Source: Bacteroidales bacterium (lineage in GTDB: Bacteria; Bacteroidota; Bacteroidia; Bacteroidales; Bacteroidaceae). Taken from it: a DNA stretch of 64,000 nt. The translations under genes were made by a program, and so were the position numbers. Positions 18,173 to 28,097 of this stretch are shown here, piece after piece (position 1 is the stretch's first letter; each line of letters opens with the position of its first letter). The notes beneath the pieces were generated by a model. It did not search any database. It saw only the letters and a list, made by a program, of their open reading frames with translations, and was not told the DNA's origin. The stretch lies in contig SFKY01000004.1 of NCBI GenBank assembly GCA_004554665.1, positions 12,974 to 76,973 of the forward strand. Direction: 5' to 3'.

Positions 18173-21100
18173 TTAGAATTCGAGGTTTACACCCAGTGTG
18201 ATGGTCTGCATCTGGGGATAGACGTAGGTGTCGAGCTCCTTACCGCCGATGGACGACATCGAGGGGTCGATACCCTTGCCGGCCGAGAACAGCAGCACGT
18301 TGTCTGCCGATACAAAGGCGCGCAACTTGCTCACGCCTATCTTGCTCAGCAGGCGCTTGGGCACGGTGTAGCCGAGCGTAATATTCTTGATGCGGAAGTA
18401 GGAAGCATCGAAGAGCGCCATGTCGGTATAGCAGTGAGAGCCGGGGAGATAGGCTCCGTCCAGATAGTAGGTACCGCCAGAACTGTTGAACCACTGCATC
18501 GGGTACTTGGCGCCAGTGTTGTCGGGCGACCAGGTCTCGCCCACGATATCCTTGGATACGGGGATGCCCGTAGACGACATGGTAGAACCGCGGTAGAGAT
18601 GCTGCGCATACTCCATCGAGAAGAATTTGCCGCCTATCTGGTAGGCTGCCACGATACCCAGGTCGAAGTCCTTGTAGCGCAAGGTGGTGGTAAGACCGCC
18701 CATCCAAGCCGGGATGGCGCTGCCCACCTCGTACTCTGAGGCATCGGCGGCCACGGTGGTCTTCACGTTCTCGCCCTGCTGGTATTCGGCATACCGTCCG
18801 CCGTGTGCATAGCTGCCGTTGGCATCGGGATGCACGTCGGCATAGGTCACGCGGTGCCAGTACATAGGCAGACCCGTGTTTTGGTCCACACCGGCATACT
18901 TATACATATACAGGCTGAAGAGGTCCTTGCCCTCGCCACGCAGATAGAAGTCGCCACGTCCGGCATGACCGGCAGTACCAGCCTGAGCCATATCCTCGGT
19001 CTGGACTATCCAGCAGCCCTGCGGTATATCCATCGTGTTGTCCCAGTAGGGTATCTGGTCTGCCGGCACCTCGGCCAGCGTAGTGCGGTAGTGGGTACCG
19101 TTGATGCCCACGCTCCATGTCCAGTCCTTGGTGCGGATGATGTCGCCGTCCAACTCTATTTCTATACCCGTATTGCGCACCTTGGCGGCGTTCTTCTGCA
19201 GGGTGGTGTTGCCCATGTTGGCGAGCGGAGACACCATCTGGTTGTAGAGCGCGTTGGTGGTCAGGTTGTTGTAGTAGTCGATGGCACCGGTGATTCTGCT
19301 GTTGAAGAGCGAGAAGTCCACACCGAGGTCAAACTGGTGTATCGTCTCCCATGTCAGGTCATCTCTTACCAGTCCGCTGTTGGTGATCTTGTAGGTAGAG
19401 GGCGTACCCGTACCTGATGAGCTCTGTGTCCACGTAGCCACACCGTAGCTCCATGTCTTGTTCAGATAATAGCTGGTCAGACCGTTGGAGTTACCCGTCA
19501 CACCGTAGCTGAAACGCAGCTTGGCATTGTCGAGCCATGTCTTGGCCGACTTCAGGAACGGCTCCTCCGAGAAGCGCCAGCCACCGCCTACCGACCAGAA
19601 GGTACCCCAGCGGTTGTCCTTGGTAAACTTGGAAGAGGCATCGCGGCGCAGCGAGCCCGAAGCATAGTAGCGCTCAGCGTAGTTGTAGTTCACACGGCCC
19701 AGGTACGACTCGGTGCGGTATGTGTTGAGCGACCATCCCGGCGTGGTTGAGTTCTCGCCGCCGTACGAAGTGTAGCGTCCCACGAAGTTGCCGGGGATGA
19801 TATAGCCCGGGATGAGCTCGTAGGTAGAACCGAAGTTCACGTCCTTGCGGTCCAGGTCCTCATACTCGTGGCCGAGCATGGCATCCACATGGTGCTTGTC
19901 GATGTCCTGGTTGTACGAGAGCAGCTGCTGCGTGTTGATGATACGGCGGTTGTAGGTCTTGATACCGATGCTACCCGTACCTGCGGCACGTCCGGCCACG
20001 CTGTTCATGTACGATGTGCGGCGCCAGTTCTGCTCATCCATGTTGAAGCGGATGGAGAAGGTGAAGTATCTTAGGAAGTCGATGTCTGCGAAGAGGCGGC
20101 TCGTCCACGTCTTGATGGCCTGCTGCTCCATATTGGTCTCGGTCACAAACATGTAGTCGCTGCTGAATGCGCGGTAAGCCACGTGGTCCTCGCCCAAGGG
20201 TGAGTACGACTTGTTGTACACGTTGAGCAGCTTCTTGCCGTCAGCATCGGTGGCTATGGTGCCGTCCTCGTTCATCTGGTAGATGGGGAATATGGGCTGG
20301 TAACCCTTCACATTGAGCATGGCGTTGCCCGATGCGCCACCGATCTGTCGCGAGCCCCACTTGCCGGCCTGGGCCCTGGTCTTGGTGTCCGAGTAAGAGA
20401 TGTTGGCACCCAGCTTGATCCACGGGAATATCTTGGCCTCCATGTTGGCGCGGCCGCTGTAGCGGCGGTACGAACTGGCCACCAGGAACGACGGGTCGTC
20501 CTGATATCCCAGCGAGTAGTAGTAGCGCAGCTTGTCGGTGCCGCCGCTGGCCGAGAGGTTGTACTCCTGACGGAAGGCGTTGCGGAAGAGCAGGTCGGCC
20601 GCGTCGTCATCGTAGAGCAGTCGGGCGTTGGGGTTGATGCGTCCCGTCTCGGGATCCACGAGATAAGCCCCGCTCATGGTCGAGCTCGAGTTGGTGCCCG
20701 ACCCTGTGTTGGTGTAGATGGCACCCGGCACGCTGTAGGCCATGTTGTTTTTCAGCAGGTTCATCTGGAATGCCGTCTCGCTGTTGTTGTAGTCAAACAG
20801 GTGCTGGCTCGCGAAGAGGCGTGCCTCGGCATCCGTATGGTTAGGTGTGAGCGTGTTGGTATAGTAGTAGCCGTTGGCGTCAACGCCCGGCAGACCTGTA
20901 CCGTTCACACCATAGCGGTAAGAGTTGTAGATACTCTTCCAGACATACTCGTAGTACTCGGCAGCCGAGTCGATCGAGTTGGTGTTGTAGTTGCCAATTG
21001 AGTTCCATCCCCATCTGCCCTCAAACGAAATCTTGGCCTTGCCGCTCTGTCCGCGCTTGGTGGTGATGAGCACCACGCCGTTGGCACCGCGCGAGCCGTA

Positions 21101-21853
21101 GAGCGCCGTAGAGGCGGCATCCTTGAGCACGGAGATAGAGGCGATGTCCTCGGGGTTGAGCTGCGACAGCGGGTTCTCGTAAGTAGAGTTGGTCTGCTGG
21201 GCCACACCGTCGACCACGATGAGCGCAGCGGCCGATGCACCGTTGGTGGAGCTCACACCACGGATGCGGATGGCCATATCGTAACCCGGCTGGCCGTCTA
21301 CCGAAGCCACACGGATACCGGGAGCGGCACCCTCCAGGGCACGTGATACGGTGGTGGTGTTCTGTACCGCGATGTTCTCGGCCTTTACAGCCGTCATGGC
21401 ACCCGTCAGGTCTTTCTTTTTCTGGGTACCGTAGGCCACTACTACCACTTCGTCCAGACTCTCGGAGTCTTCCTCCAAACGCACGGTCACCGTGTTGCCT
21501 TTCACCGCCACTGTCTGGGGCTTGAATCCCACGTAGGTCACATTGATCTGTGCGCCCGGTTTGATAGAGAGGGTAAATTTACCGTCCAGATTGGTGATGG
21601 TACCGTTGTTGGGTACACCCTTTTCCACAACCGTGGCACCTACTACGGGTTCTCCGTTGTTGTCCAACACCGTACCCGTGATGCTCTTCTTGGCTTGCTG
21701 TACGGCAAGCGACTGGTTTTCGTTCACATTGTCACGCTCGTCTGCCGATGCGGACAGTGGGGTCATCACACACAGGGAAGCAGCGAACACCAACGTCCAC
21801 CGCTTGGCCGTGTTCAAAACGCCCATTGAACTTCTTGCTTGTTTTTCGTCCAT
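18173..21853 (-). CDS. SusC/RagA-family TonB-dependent outer-membrane transporter
   Basis: 1226 residues. A long signal region (MDEKQARSSMGVLNTAKRW, then hydrophobic to about residue 36). Residues ~54-130 form the carboxypeptidase-regulatory-like domain (KSITGTVLDNNGEPVVGATV). The TonB box region DEVVVVAYGTQKKKDLTGAM follows, then the plug with LKDAASTALYGSRGANGV and a 22-strand type barrel ending in an aromatic residue (GVNLEF). No STN domain, so it is not expected to signal through an anti-sigma factor. With SusD it imports oligosaccharides. First gene of the minus-strand operon; a -7 box is at 22058-22065, about 205 bp upstream. Confidence 0.95.
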   Translation of the reverse strand: MDEKQARSSMGVLNTAKRWTLVFAASLCVMTPLSASADERDNVNENQSLAVQQAKKSITGTVLDNNGEPVVGATVVEKGVPNNGTITNLDGKFTLSIKPGAQINVTYVGFKPQTVAVKGNTVTVRLEEDSESLDEVVVVAYGTQKKKDLTGAMTAVKAENIAVQNTTTVSRALEGAAPGIRVASVDGQPGYDMAIRIRGVSSTNGASAAALIVVDGVAQQTNSTYENPLSQLNPEDIASISVLKDAASTALYGSRGANGVVLITTKRGQSGKAKISFEGRWGWNSIGNYNTNSIDSAAEYYEYVWKSIYNSYRYGVNGTGLPGVDANGYYYTNTLTPNHTDAEARLFASQHLFDYNNSETAFQMNLLKNNMAYSVPGAIYTNTGSGTNSSSTMSGAYLVDPETGRINPNARLLYDDDAADLLFRNAFRQEYNLSASGGTDKLRYYYSLGYQDDPSFLVASSYRRYSGRANMEAKIFPWIKLGANISYSDTKTRAQAGKWGSRQIGGASGNAMLNVKGYQPIFPIYQMNEDGTIATDADGKKLLNVYNKSYSPLGEDHVAYRAFSSDYMFVTETNMEQQAIKTWTSRLFADIDFLRYFTFSIRFNMDEQNWRRTSYMNSVAGRAAGTGSIGIKTYNRRIINTQQLLSYNQDIDKHHVDAMLGHEYEDLDRKDVNFGSTYELIPGYIIPGNFVGRYTSYGGENSTTPGWSLNTYRTESYLGRVNYNYAERYYASGSLRRDASSKFTKDNRWGTFWSVGGGWRFSEEPFLKSAKTWLDNAKLRFSYGVTGNSNGLTSYYLNKTWSYGVATWTQSSSGTGTPSTYKITNSGLVRDDLTWETIHQFDLGVDFSLFNSRITGAIDYYNNLTTNALYNQMVSPLANMGNTTLQKNAAKVRNTGIEIELDGDIIRTKDWTWSVGINGTHYRTTLAEVPADQIPYWDNTMDIPQGCWIVQTEDMAQAGTAGHAGRGDFYLRGEGKDLFSLYMYKYAGVDQNTGLPMYWHRVTYADVHPDANGSYAHGGRYAEYQQGENVKTTVAADASEYEVGSAIPAWMGGLTTTLRYKDFDLGIVAAYQIGGKFFSMEYAQHLYRGSTMSSTGIPVSKDIVGETWSPDNTGAKYPMQWFNSSGGTYYLDGAYLPGSHCYTDMALFDASYFRIKNITLGYTVPKRLLSKIGVSKLRAFVSADNVLLFSAGKGIDPSMSSIGGKELDTYVYPQMQTITLGVNLEF

Positions 21854-22057
21854 AAATAATAATTTTAAGGTTTTGAATCTATGTTGTTTTTCTCTTTGCT
21901 TTTCAGGTCTTGTCGTTCATGTATCAGGCAGGTCGATGAGACAGGGTTGTCCAATACACATTGTGGGTTATCAATAGTAAGTATCCATAGGCTATCTGGT
22001 TTTAGATTTCTCGTTCTTGTAGGCTGAGGCGATGCACTTGGCAGTACATCACCGCCC

Positions 22058-22065
22058 CAAAATTA
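22058..22065 (-). promoter_or_regulatory. -7 box for the minus-strand Sus operon
   Basis: The minus strand reads TAATTTTG (TAnnTTTG), predicting a leader of about 200 nt before the ATG at 21853. Confidence 0.5.
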
Positions 22066-22164
22066 GCGAATTAAAAGTAAAGTAAAAATCTTAAAAAACA
22101 TTTTTTTGCTTCTCGTAGGCACATTTTTGCGCAACTAATTGCGCAGCCAGCCATCATCTTTCTT

Positions 22165-22230
22165 GGCCTAAATGCCATGATTAGCCGCGTAAAGGTGGCG
22201 TTTAGCCCACCTAAATGCCACCTTTAAACA
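22165..22230. repeat. Three-module 22-bp intergenic array (TAAAYGCCACCTTTA family)
   Basis: Three 15-bp quasi-palindromic cores start at 22169, 22190 and 22212, i.e. 21 and 22 bp apart, with the middle one inverted so that it can pair with the third (TAAAGGTGGCGTTTA with TAAATGCCACCTTTA). It lies between two divergent operons, not after a gene, so it is not a simple terminator. Confidence 0.7.
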
Positions 22231-22283
22231 GAAGAAGGGTTGTATATGGTATAGGTGAGTACTTCTTGCTATTTTTCTTTCTT

Positions 22284-22310
22284 AGTTTCTCATCCATAAA
22301 TTATTATTTT
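22284..22310 (-). repeat. Left arm of perfect 27-bp inverted repeat; stub susC start
   Basis: On the minus strand this reads as the leader and first codons of the plus-strand susC, including ATGGATGAGAAACT. The match to 22596-22622 is exact over 27 bp. The frame that follows (MDEKLRKKNSKKY...) stops after 28 codons inside the 22-bp array, so no functional gene remains on this side. Confidence 0.85.
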
Positions 22311-22403
22311 ATTGCTATCTGCCAATGGGCTGTTTGCGTTCACAAAATCACATTTTTTATGAAATTGCGGTGACAAATACCGAAAAAAGGACAAATATAT
22401 AAG

Positions 22404-22432
22404 TTGTTGTCAAAAATTATTGTCTAAATTTG
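22404..22432 (+). promoter_or_regulatory. Promoter of the plus-strand Sus operon
   Basis: TTG at 22404-22406 and TAAATTTG at 22425-22432, 18 bp apart. It lies between the two arms of the inverted repeat. The predicted leader is about 170 nt. Confidence 0.6.
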
Positions 22433-22595
22433 TGGGCGTAAACTGCCTTGAAGGAACGAATAGTAATCACAATATAAAATCTAACAGCATGGAATAAAGA
22501 AGAAAAAGATGTAACCAAGACCCTATCTCCTGTCTGCCGACAGCGCAAGGCGGGACTCTGATGAAATGAGGAATAACAATTTTTATTAATACCTT

Positions 22596-22622
22596 AAAAT
22601 AATAATTTATGGATGAGAAACT
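22596..22622 (+). repeat. Right arm of 27-bp inverted repeat at the susC start
   Basis: Covers the A/T-rich ribosome-binding region and the first codons (ATGGATGAGAAACT) of the susC gene at 22609. The arms are separated by 285 bp that contain the promoter. No recombinase gene is in the window. Confidence 0.85.
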
Positions 22623-25600
22623 GAAAATGAATGCATTCGGCGTCTTGAATCCGTCGAGGAGGGTGGCTGTTGTGCTTGCCACATCCTTGTTTACGCTGGC
22701 CCCGCTATCCGCTATGGCCGGTGCAGGCAACGACCTGAATGCAAACAAGTCTCTTGCCGTACAGCAAGACAAAAAGACCGTTACCGGTACTGTGGTTGAC
22801 ACAAACGGAGAACCTATCATCGGTGCTACCGTAAGGGAAGTGGGCTCGCAGACTGCGACCATTACCGATGTCAACGGAAACTTCAAGCTCAGCGTCAAGT
22901 CTGGTGCTATGCTCTCTGTATCAAGTATAGGCTTCAAGGAACAGACCGTCAAGGCCGGTGCCAACGTCACTGTGACTCTGCAGGACGATGCCGAGGTGCT
23001 GGACCAGGTGGTTGTGGTAGGTTATGGTACCGCCAAACGCAAGGATGTGTCGGGTGCCATCACCAGCGTGAAGTTTGACGATGGCAAGATCACCAACTTG
23101 CCTAACCCCAATGCCCTCGCCGCCCTGTCGAGCCAGGTGGCCGGTCTGCACTACTCGCCTACCAGCAGTGCCAGTGGTGACAACTCGGGTACGATGACGC
23201 TGCGTGGCAAGAACGTGATTCCGTCAAGCCCGTCGGCTTCGGCACAGGGCAACAATGCACCGCTGCTCATTGTGGACGGTGTAATCTCGTATGGTGGCAT
23301 CAACGAAATCAATACCAATGACATCGCCACCATCGACGTGCTCAAGGATGCCTCTGCAGCTGCTATCTACGGTTCGCGTGCCGCCAACGGTGTAATCATC
23401 ATCACCACCAAGCGTGGTGCAAGCGCCCAGCCTACTGTCCGCTTCAACACCCAGTGGAGCTTCTCTGACTGGAGCCGCTCGCCGAAGATGGTAGAGGACA
23501 AGGAGCGTTTCCTCATGAACCGCTTCTATGCCAAGAAGGCTGCCGGTGACAACCGCATCCCCGAGGACCAGGAGTGGTCGATGGACTTCTTCAATGCCAA
23601 TAGAGACGTGTTCTTTGTCACGACACAGGAAATGCAGGCTTACGAGGCCGGCCAGTGGGTAAACTGGTTGGATGAGGTAACGCGCACAGGTGTAGGCCAG
23701 CAGTACGACGTAAGCGTAGCTGGTGGCAGCAAGGGCGTGAAGTACTATCTCTCCGGCGACTACAGCCGCCGCCAGGGTGTACAGATTGGCGACGACTATG
23801 AGAAGTATAACATCCTGTCCAAGATCGATATCGATGTGACAAGCTGGTTGAAGGTGGGCCTAAAGGCCAATTACCTCGGCTGGCGCCAGTGGGGTGTTAC
23901 TGCTACGCTCGGAAACGCCGAGTGGTATTCGCCCTTCTCTTGGAAGACCGTGCAGAGCGACGACCCCAAGTATGCCTCTTGGCCCAACTCTCACCCCGAC
24001 GGCAATACGCTGAGCCCGCTGTGGGGTTCGGGTGTGAACGGCGGTGTGGCCGACTCTAACCTCTATGGTGTCAACGACAAGAACGGAAACAATGTCAACG
24101 GCGTGCTCACTGCACAGGTTGATTTTCCGTTCCTCAAAGGTCTGAGCTACCGCTTCACGCTCAATGCACAGCGCAACTCGAGCTATCAGGACACCTTCAA
24201 CAAGCCCGAAATGTGGGTGGACACCCGCAACACTGCCCAGATGGACGACCCCACACAGTTTAACAACAAGGTAGAGGGTATCTCCACGGCTTCGGTTTCT
24301 TCTTATTGGAATGCCGACAACATCCTCACTTACAGCACCGACATCGACAAGCACCATGTAGACGGTATGCTGGGTTACACCCGCGAGTCTTACGACAACA
24401 ACTACCGCTACCTGAGCTTCAAGGATTTCACCGGTTCTACCTCTTTAGGTTACTATGGTGCCGAGACCGCCAACACCAAGGATGTGAAGCGCCAGCGTAC
24501 CCGCACCCAGTCGGCCGCTTATCTGGCACGTCTCAACTACAACTTCGACAGCAAGTATTACTTCACCTTCAACTACCGTCGCGATGGATTCTCCGCTTTC
24601 GCCAAGGACAACAAGTGGGGCAACTTCTACGGTGTGTCTGGCGCATGGGTATTCAGCAAGGAGAAGTTCCTCAAGGACGTTCTTTCTTGGCTCGACTATG
24701 GTAAACTGCGCCTCTCTTGGGGTCAGAACGGTAGCCGGTCGGTAAGCGCTTACGCCACCAACTCTACCATCTCTACCAAGTACACATGGCTTAACAACCA
24801 GAGTACCTTGGCATACTACGCCAGCACACTGGGCAACAAGGGACTTACTTGGGCTACTGTGACCAAGTACAACTTGGGTCTCGACTTCAGTGTCCTCAAC
24901 AATAGACTCGACGGTACCATCGATATCTATTCCGGACGTACCACCAACATGCTGATGAACCGCTCCGTACCTTATCCCTCTGGCTTCAACACCGCTTCGG
25001 CCAATGTGGGTAAGGTCAGCAACAAGGGTATCGAGGTTACCCTGCACTCTGTCAATATCAACGGTGACGGCAAGAACAACGTGCGTTGGGAGTCTAACCT
25101 CACCTTCGACCTCAACCGCAACAAGATCATGAGTCTCTATGGCAAGAACTATAAGGGCGAGGAGGCCGACGACGTGGCCAACTTCCACACCTATGGACCG
25201 CAGTCGTACTACGCACTCATGGTAGGCCGCCCCATCACAGCTGCTTACGACGTGAAGAAGGTGGGCATCTTCCAGAGCCAAGAGGAGATCGACAACTATA
25301 CCTGGACCAATCCCGAGACCGGAGCTGTACAGAAGATACAGCCCGATGCCAAGCCGGGTGACGTGAAGTTCCTCGATTGGAACAACGACGGTAAGATCAC
25401 GGCAGAAGACCGTCACTGTATCGGCGACCAAGACCCGCTGTTTACGATGAACTTCGGTAATACCATCAGTTACAAGAACTTCTCTCTGTACTTCAGTTTC
25501 CGCTGGATGCCGGGTAGCGACACCCACTTCTTGGGCTACGACCCCAATGCATGGGGACCCAGCGGCGGCAGCGGCAACCAGCTCGACCGTGTAAACCCGT

Positions 25601-25920
25601 GGCGAGAGGATAACAAGAACAACGATTTCCCGCGCTATGGCTGGAGCAACACACTCGATTACCTCTGGTGGAACAGCCGTGGATTCCTCAAACTCAAGGA
25701 TTTGGTGTTCTCATACAACTTCGATCGCAACCTGATTGCTCCTCTCGGACTCACCGGTCTGCGTGCATACGTTTCAGGAACCGACCTCTTCACCATCACC
25801 AACTGGTCTGGTCTCGATCCCGAGACAGGTGGTACCATCGCAGCAGGCGCAGCTTCTACCAAGTACGCCAGCAACGGTTCTTACCGCACCATCACCTTTG
25901 GTCTTAACGTGACATTCTAA
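22609..25920 (+). CDS. SusC/RagA-family TonB-dependent outer-membrane transporter
   Basis: 1103 residues. Starts MDEKLKMNAFGVLNPSRR, a leader closely related to that of the divergent SusC, then a hydrophobic signal to about residue 38. Residues ~58-128 form the regulatory-like beta domain (KTVTGTVVDTNGEPIIGATV), followed by DQVVVVGYGTAKRKDVSGAI, the plug (LKDASAAAIYGSRAANGV) and a beta barrel ending ITFGLNVTF. It imports oligosaccharides together with the SusD encoded 23 bp downstream. Its 5' end is one arm of a 27-bp inverted repeat that encloses the promoter, so its expression may be subject to inversion. Confidence 0.95.
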   Translation: MDEKLKMNAFGVLNPSRRVAVVLATSLFTLAPLSAMAGAGNDLNANKSLAVQQDKKTVTGTVVDTNGEPIIGATVREVGSQTATITDVNGNFKLSVKSGAMLSVSSIGFKEQTVKAGANVTVTLQDDAEVLDQVVVVGYGTAKRKDVSGAITSVKFDDGKITNLPNPNALAALSSQVAGLHYSPTSSASGDNSGTMTLRGKNVIPSSPSASAQGNNAPLLIVDGVISYGGINEINTNDIATIDVLKDASAAAIYGSRAANGVIIITTKRGASAQPTVRFNTQWSFSDWSRSPKMVEDKERFLMNRFYAKKAAGDNRIPEDQEWSMDFFNANRDVFFVTTQEMQAYEAGQWVNWLDEVTRTGVGQQYDVSVAGGSKGVKYYLSGDYSRRQGVQIGDDYEKYNILSKIDIDVTSWLKVGLKANYLGWRQWGVTATLGNAEWYSPFSWKTVQSDDPKYASWPNSHPDGNTLSPLWGSGVNGGVADSNLYGVNDKNGNNVNGVLTAQVDFPFLKGLSYRFTLNAQRNSSYQDTFNKPEMWVDTRNTAQMDDPTQFNNKVEGISTASVSSYWNADNILTYSTDIDKHHVDGMLGYTRESYDNNYRYLSFKDFTGSTSLGYYGAETANTKDVKRQRTRTQSAAYLARLNYNFDSKYYFTFNYRRDGFSAFAKDNKWGNFYGVSGAWVFSKEKFLKDVLSWLDYGKLRLSWGQNGSRSVSAYATNSTISTKYTWLNNQSTLAYYASTLGNKGLTWATVTKYNLGLDFSVLNNRLDGTIDIYSGRTTNMLMNRSVPYPSGFNTASANVGKVSNKGIEVTLHSVNINGDGKNNVRWESNLTFDLNRNKIMSLYGKNYKGEEADDVANFHTYGPQSYYALMVGRPITAAYDVKKVGIFQSQEEIDNYTWTNPETGAVQKIQPDAKPGDVKFLDWNNDGKITAEDRHCIGDQDPLFTMNFGNTISYKNFSLYFSFRWMPGSDTHFLGYDPNAWGPSGGSGNQLDRVNPWREDNKNNDFPRYGWSNTLDYLWWNSRGFLKLKDLVFSYNFDRNLIAPLGLTGLRAYVSGTDLFTITNWSGLDPETGGTIAAGAASTKYASNGSYRTITFGLNVTF

Positions 25921-25943
25921 CGAACAAAAAAGACAACACAACT

Positions 25944-27992
25944 ATGAAAGTAACAAAGCATATATTGGGTATCGTCGTACTTGGTGCGATGACCCTTACC
26001 CAGACCGGCTGTCAGAGCGATGCAGACTTCTTGGAGGAGCACTCGTACAAGTTTGACGATCAGGGTATGTTCAATTCGGAGAACGAGATTGAGATGGCCA
26101 TCAACTCTTGCTACAATAAGGTGAACTATCTGGTGCTGGGTCAGACCCACGGATACCACTCTTACATGCTCACGGGTGTGGGTCTCGACACGTATTGCGA
26201 GAACAACTCCAACGACTGCTGGTCCAACTGGACCAAGCTCAACTCGGCCAACGGCTACAGCCGCCACTGGTACAATGAGACCTACTATCTGGTGAACTAT
26301 GCCAATACGGCTATTGATGCCATCATGAACAAGGACATCAAATACACCACCGCCACCAAGAAGAATGAGTTGCTGGGCGAGGCCCGCTTCTTCCGTGGAT
26401 GGGCCTATAGAATACTTGCCGGTATGTTTGGTAACGTGCCTATCCTCGAGACGGCCACCAAGACCATCGAGATGGGTTACCAGCCCAACACCCGTCAGGA
26501 GGTTTGGGAGTTCTGCTACGAAGACTTCAAGTTCGCAGCCGAGAACATGGCCACCACAGAGCGTGCCCAGGGTTGTGTGACACGTGCCGCCGCCGACCAC
26601 ATGTTGGCAGAGATCTGCTTGGCACTCGGCAAGTTTGACGAGGCCATTGCAGCCGCTTCGCGCGTCATCAACAAGCAAGACGGCGACTATCAGATCATGA
26701 CCACTCGCTTCGGTCTCGAGGCTGGACAGGCCACCGACCGTTATGGCCACTCGCTGGCTGCCGACAAGGGCGGTGCTTACTGGGATCTCTTCCGCGTGCC
26801 CGGCACTGGCTCCGGCAACACCAACCAGGACTATGGTGTGACTGGCAACAAGGAGGCTATCTGGACCAGCCAGTTCTCTGTAGGCAACTATGCGGTAGGT
26901 GGTAGCGGCGATGCCTGGTGGCGTATGCGCAACAACACGATGGAGGGCGACTTCATGAGCAACAAGGTGCGTGCCGCCACCAACACCCGCAAGCTGGGCA
27001 ACGCCACCATCTATCTCTGGGGCGACGACGCAGCTTGCTATCCCGAGGGCATACAGGGCGGCTCGAGCACCAAGGGCGCATCTGAAACTGCCTCCAACCG
27101 CTACGTAGCCAATAATACCCGCGACTCTATCGGTGGCGGTTATGCCTACGGTAGCTGCCGCAACTATCCTTGCCGCTACGTCTTTGACCCGCAGGAGCCC
27201 GGTTACATCTGGGCCAAGGCCACAGACCCCGCACAGCCCGGCAGAGAGGATATCCGCGGCTCTGAGACCATGATGCAGCGCAACTGGTACACGCCGTCTG
27301 GCAAGCCTTGGCCTGAGATCTACAAGGCCGCCAAGGCACGCGAGGCTGCTGCCAAGGGTACTGCCAATGAGGATGTCTACAAGCTCTCTGGTGGTGACAC
27401 CATCGATATCTTCCCACGTTTCTGGAAGTTCGCCCAAGCCAAGCATCCCAATGGCGATGCCAAGGAGTGCGAGTATGAACCTTACATGATCCGTGTGGCC
27501 GAGACCTATCTGCTCCGTGCCGAGGCTTATCTGGCCAAGGGCGATACACAGAAGGCTGCCGACGATATCAACGTGGTACGTGCCCGTGCCAACGCACCTC
27601 TCTGTTCGGCTTCTGAGGTGGACATCGACTACATCCTCGACGAGCGTACCCGCGAGCTCTTCGGCGAGGAGCACCGTTGCATCACCCTCAACCGTCTGTC
27701 TTGCAACCCCAACTGCGGTACCTATGTCACCTCTAAGTATCCCACACAGAATGAGAACCAGAGCAATACGCTTTACGAGCGTGTACGCAAGTATGGTGTA
27801 AGCTTCGTGAACGAGACCGAGAGCAGCAATGCCGACAAGGGTCGTGTGAAGGTGGAATATACCAAGAACGATGGTACCAAGGGCATCCGCTACGTGTCGA
27901 ATATCAAGCCCTACAACTATCAGCAACCGATTCCGGACGACGTTATCAAGTCTAACAGTGGTGCTGAATATCCACAGAACTATGGTTATTGA
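25944..27992 (+). CDS. SusD/RagB-family glycan-binding lipoprotein
   Basis: 682 residues, longer than many SusD proteins. Lipobox GAMTLTQTGC, then the SusD helical core (ELLGEARFFRGWAYRILAGMFG, AAADHMLAEICLALGKFDEAI) and the C-terminal block (VAETYLLRAEAYLAKGDTQ, ILDERTRELFGEEHR). It binds the glycan at the cell surface and closes the SusC channel. 23 bp after susC, same operon; a strong terminator follows at 28031. No SusE/F or enzyme gene follows, so the substrate is not indicated by context. Confidence 0.93.
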   Translation: MKVTKHILGIVVLGAMTLTQTGCQSDADFLEEHSYKFDDQGMFNSENEIEMAINSCYNKVNYLVLGQTHGYHSYMLTGVGLDTYCENNSNDCWSNWTKLNSANGYSRHWYNETYYLVNYANTAIDAIMNKDIKYTTATKKNELLGEARFFRGWAYRILAGMFGNVPILETATKTIEMGYQPNTRQEVWEFCYEDFKFAAENMATTERAQGCVTRAAADHMLAEICLALGKFDEAIAAASRVINKQDGDYQIMTTRFGLEAGQATDRYGHSLAADKGGAYWDLFRVPGTGSGNTNQDYGVTGNKEAIWTSQFSVGNYAVGGSGDAWWRMRNNTMEGDFMSNKVRAATNTRKLGNATIYLWGDDAACYPEGIQGGSSTKGASETASNRYVANNTRDSIGGGYAYGSCRNYPCRYVFDPQEPGYIWAKATDPAQPGREDIRGSETMMQRNWYTPSGKPWPEIYKAAKAREAAAKGTANEDVYKLSGGDTIDIFPRFWKFAQAKHPNGDAKECEYEPYMIRVAETYLLRAEAYLAKGDTQKAADDINVVRARANAPLCSASEVDIDYILDERTRELFGEEHRCITLNRLSCNPNCGTYVTSKYPTQNENQSNTLYERVRKYGVSFVNETESSNADKGRVKVEYTKNDGTKGIRYVSNIKPYNYQQPIPDDVIKSNSGAEYPQNYGY

Positions 27993-28030
27993 TAGCAGAT
28001 ATAGTTAAGTCAGTAATTTCTCAAATACTG

Positions 28031-28062
28031 GGGAGTGGCGAAGGGTCGCCACTCCCTTTTTT
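28031..28062 (+). terminator. Rho-independent terminator of the plus-strand Sus operon
   Basis: GGGAGTGGCG (28031-28040), loop AAGGGT, CGCCACTCCC (28047-28056), then six T. Confidence 0.9.
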
Positions 28063-28097
28063 CGTCAGTGGAGCGATGGGCGCTGTGTCACTTGCCG

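Noticed and set aside
22284..22622. Insertion sequence bounded by the 27-bp inverted repeats
   Set aside because: Only 285 bp lie between the arms and they hold no transposase; the arms are susC leader sequence.
25917..27926. 669-residue open frame on the minus strand
   Set aside because: Exactly antisense to the SusD gene; biased composition and no recognisable domain.
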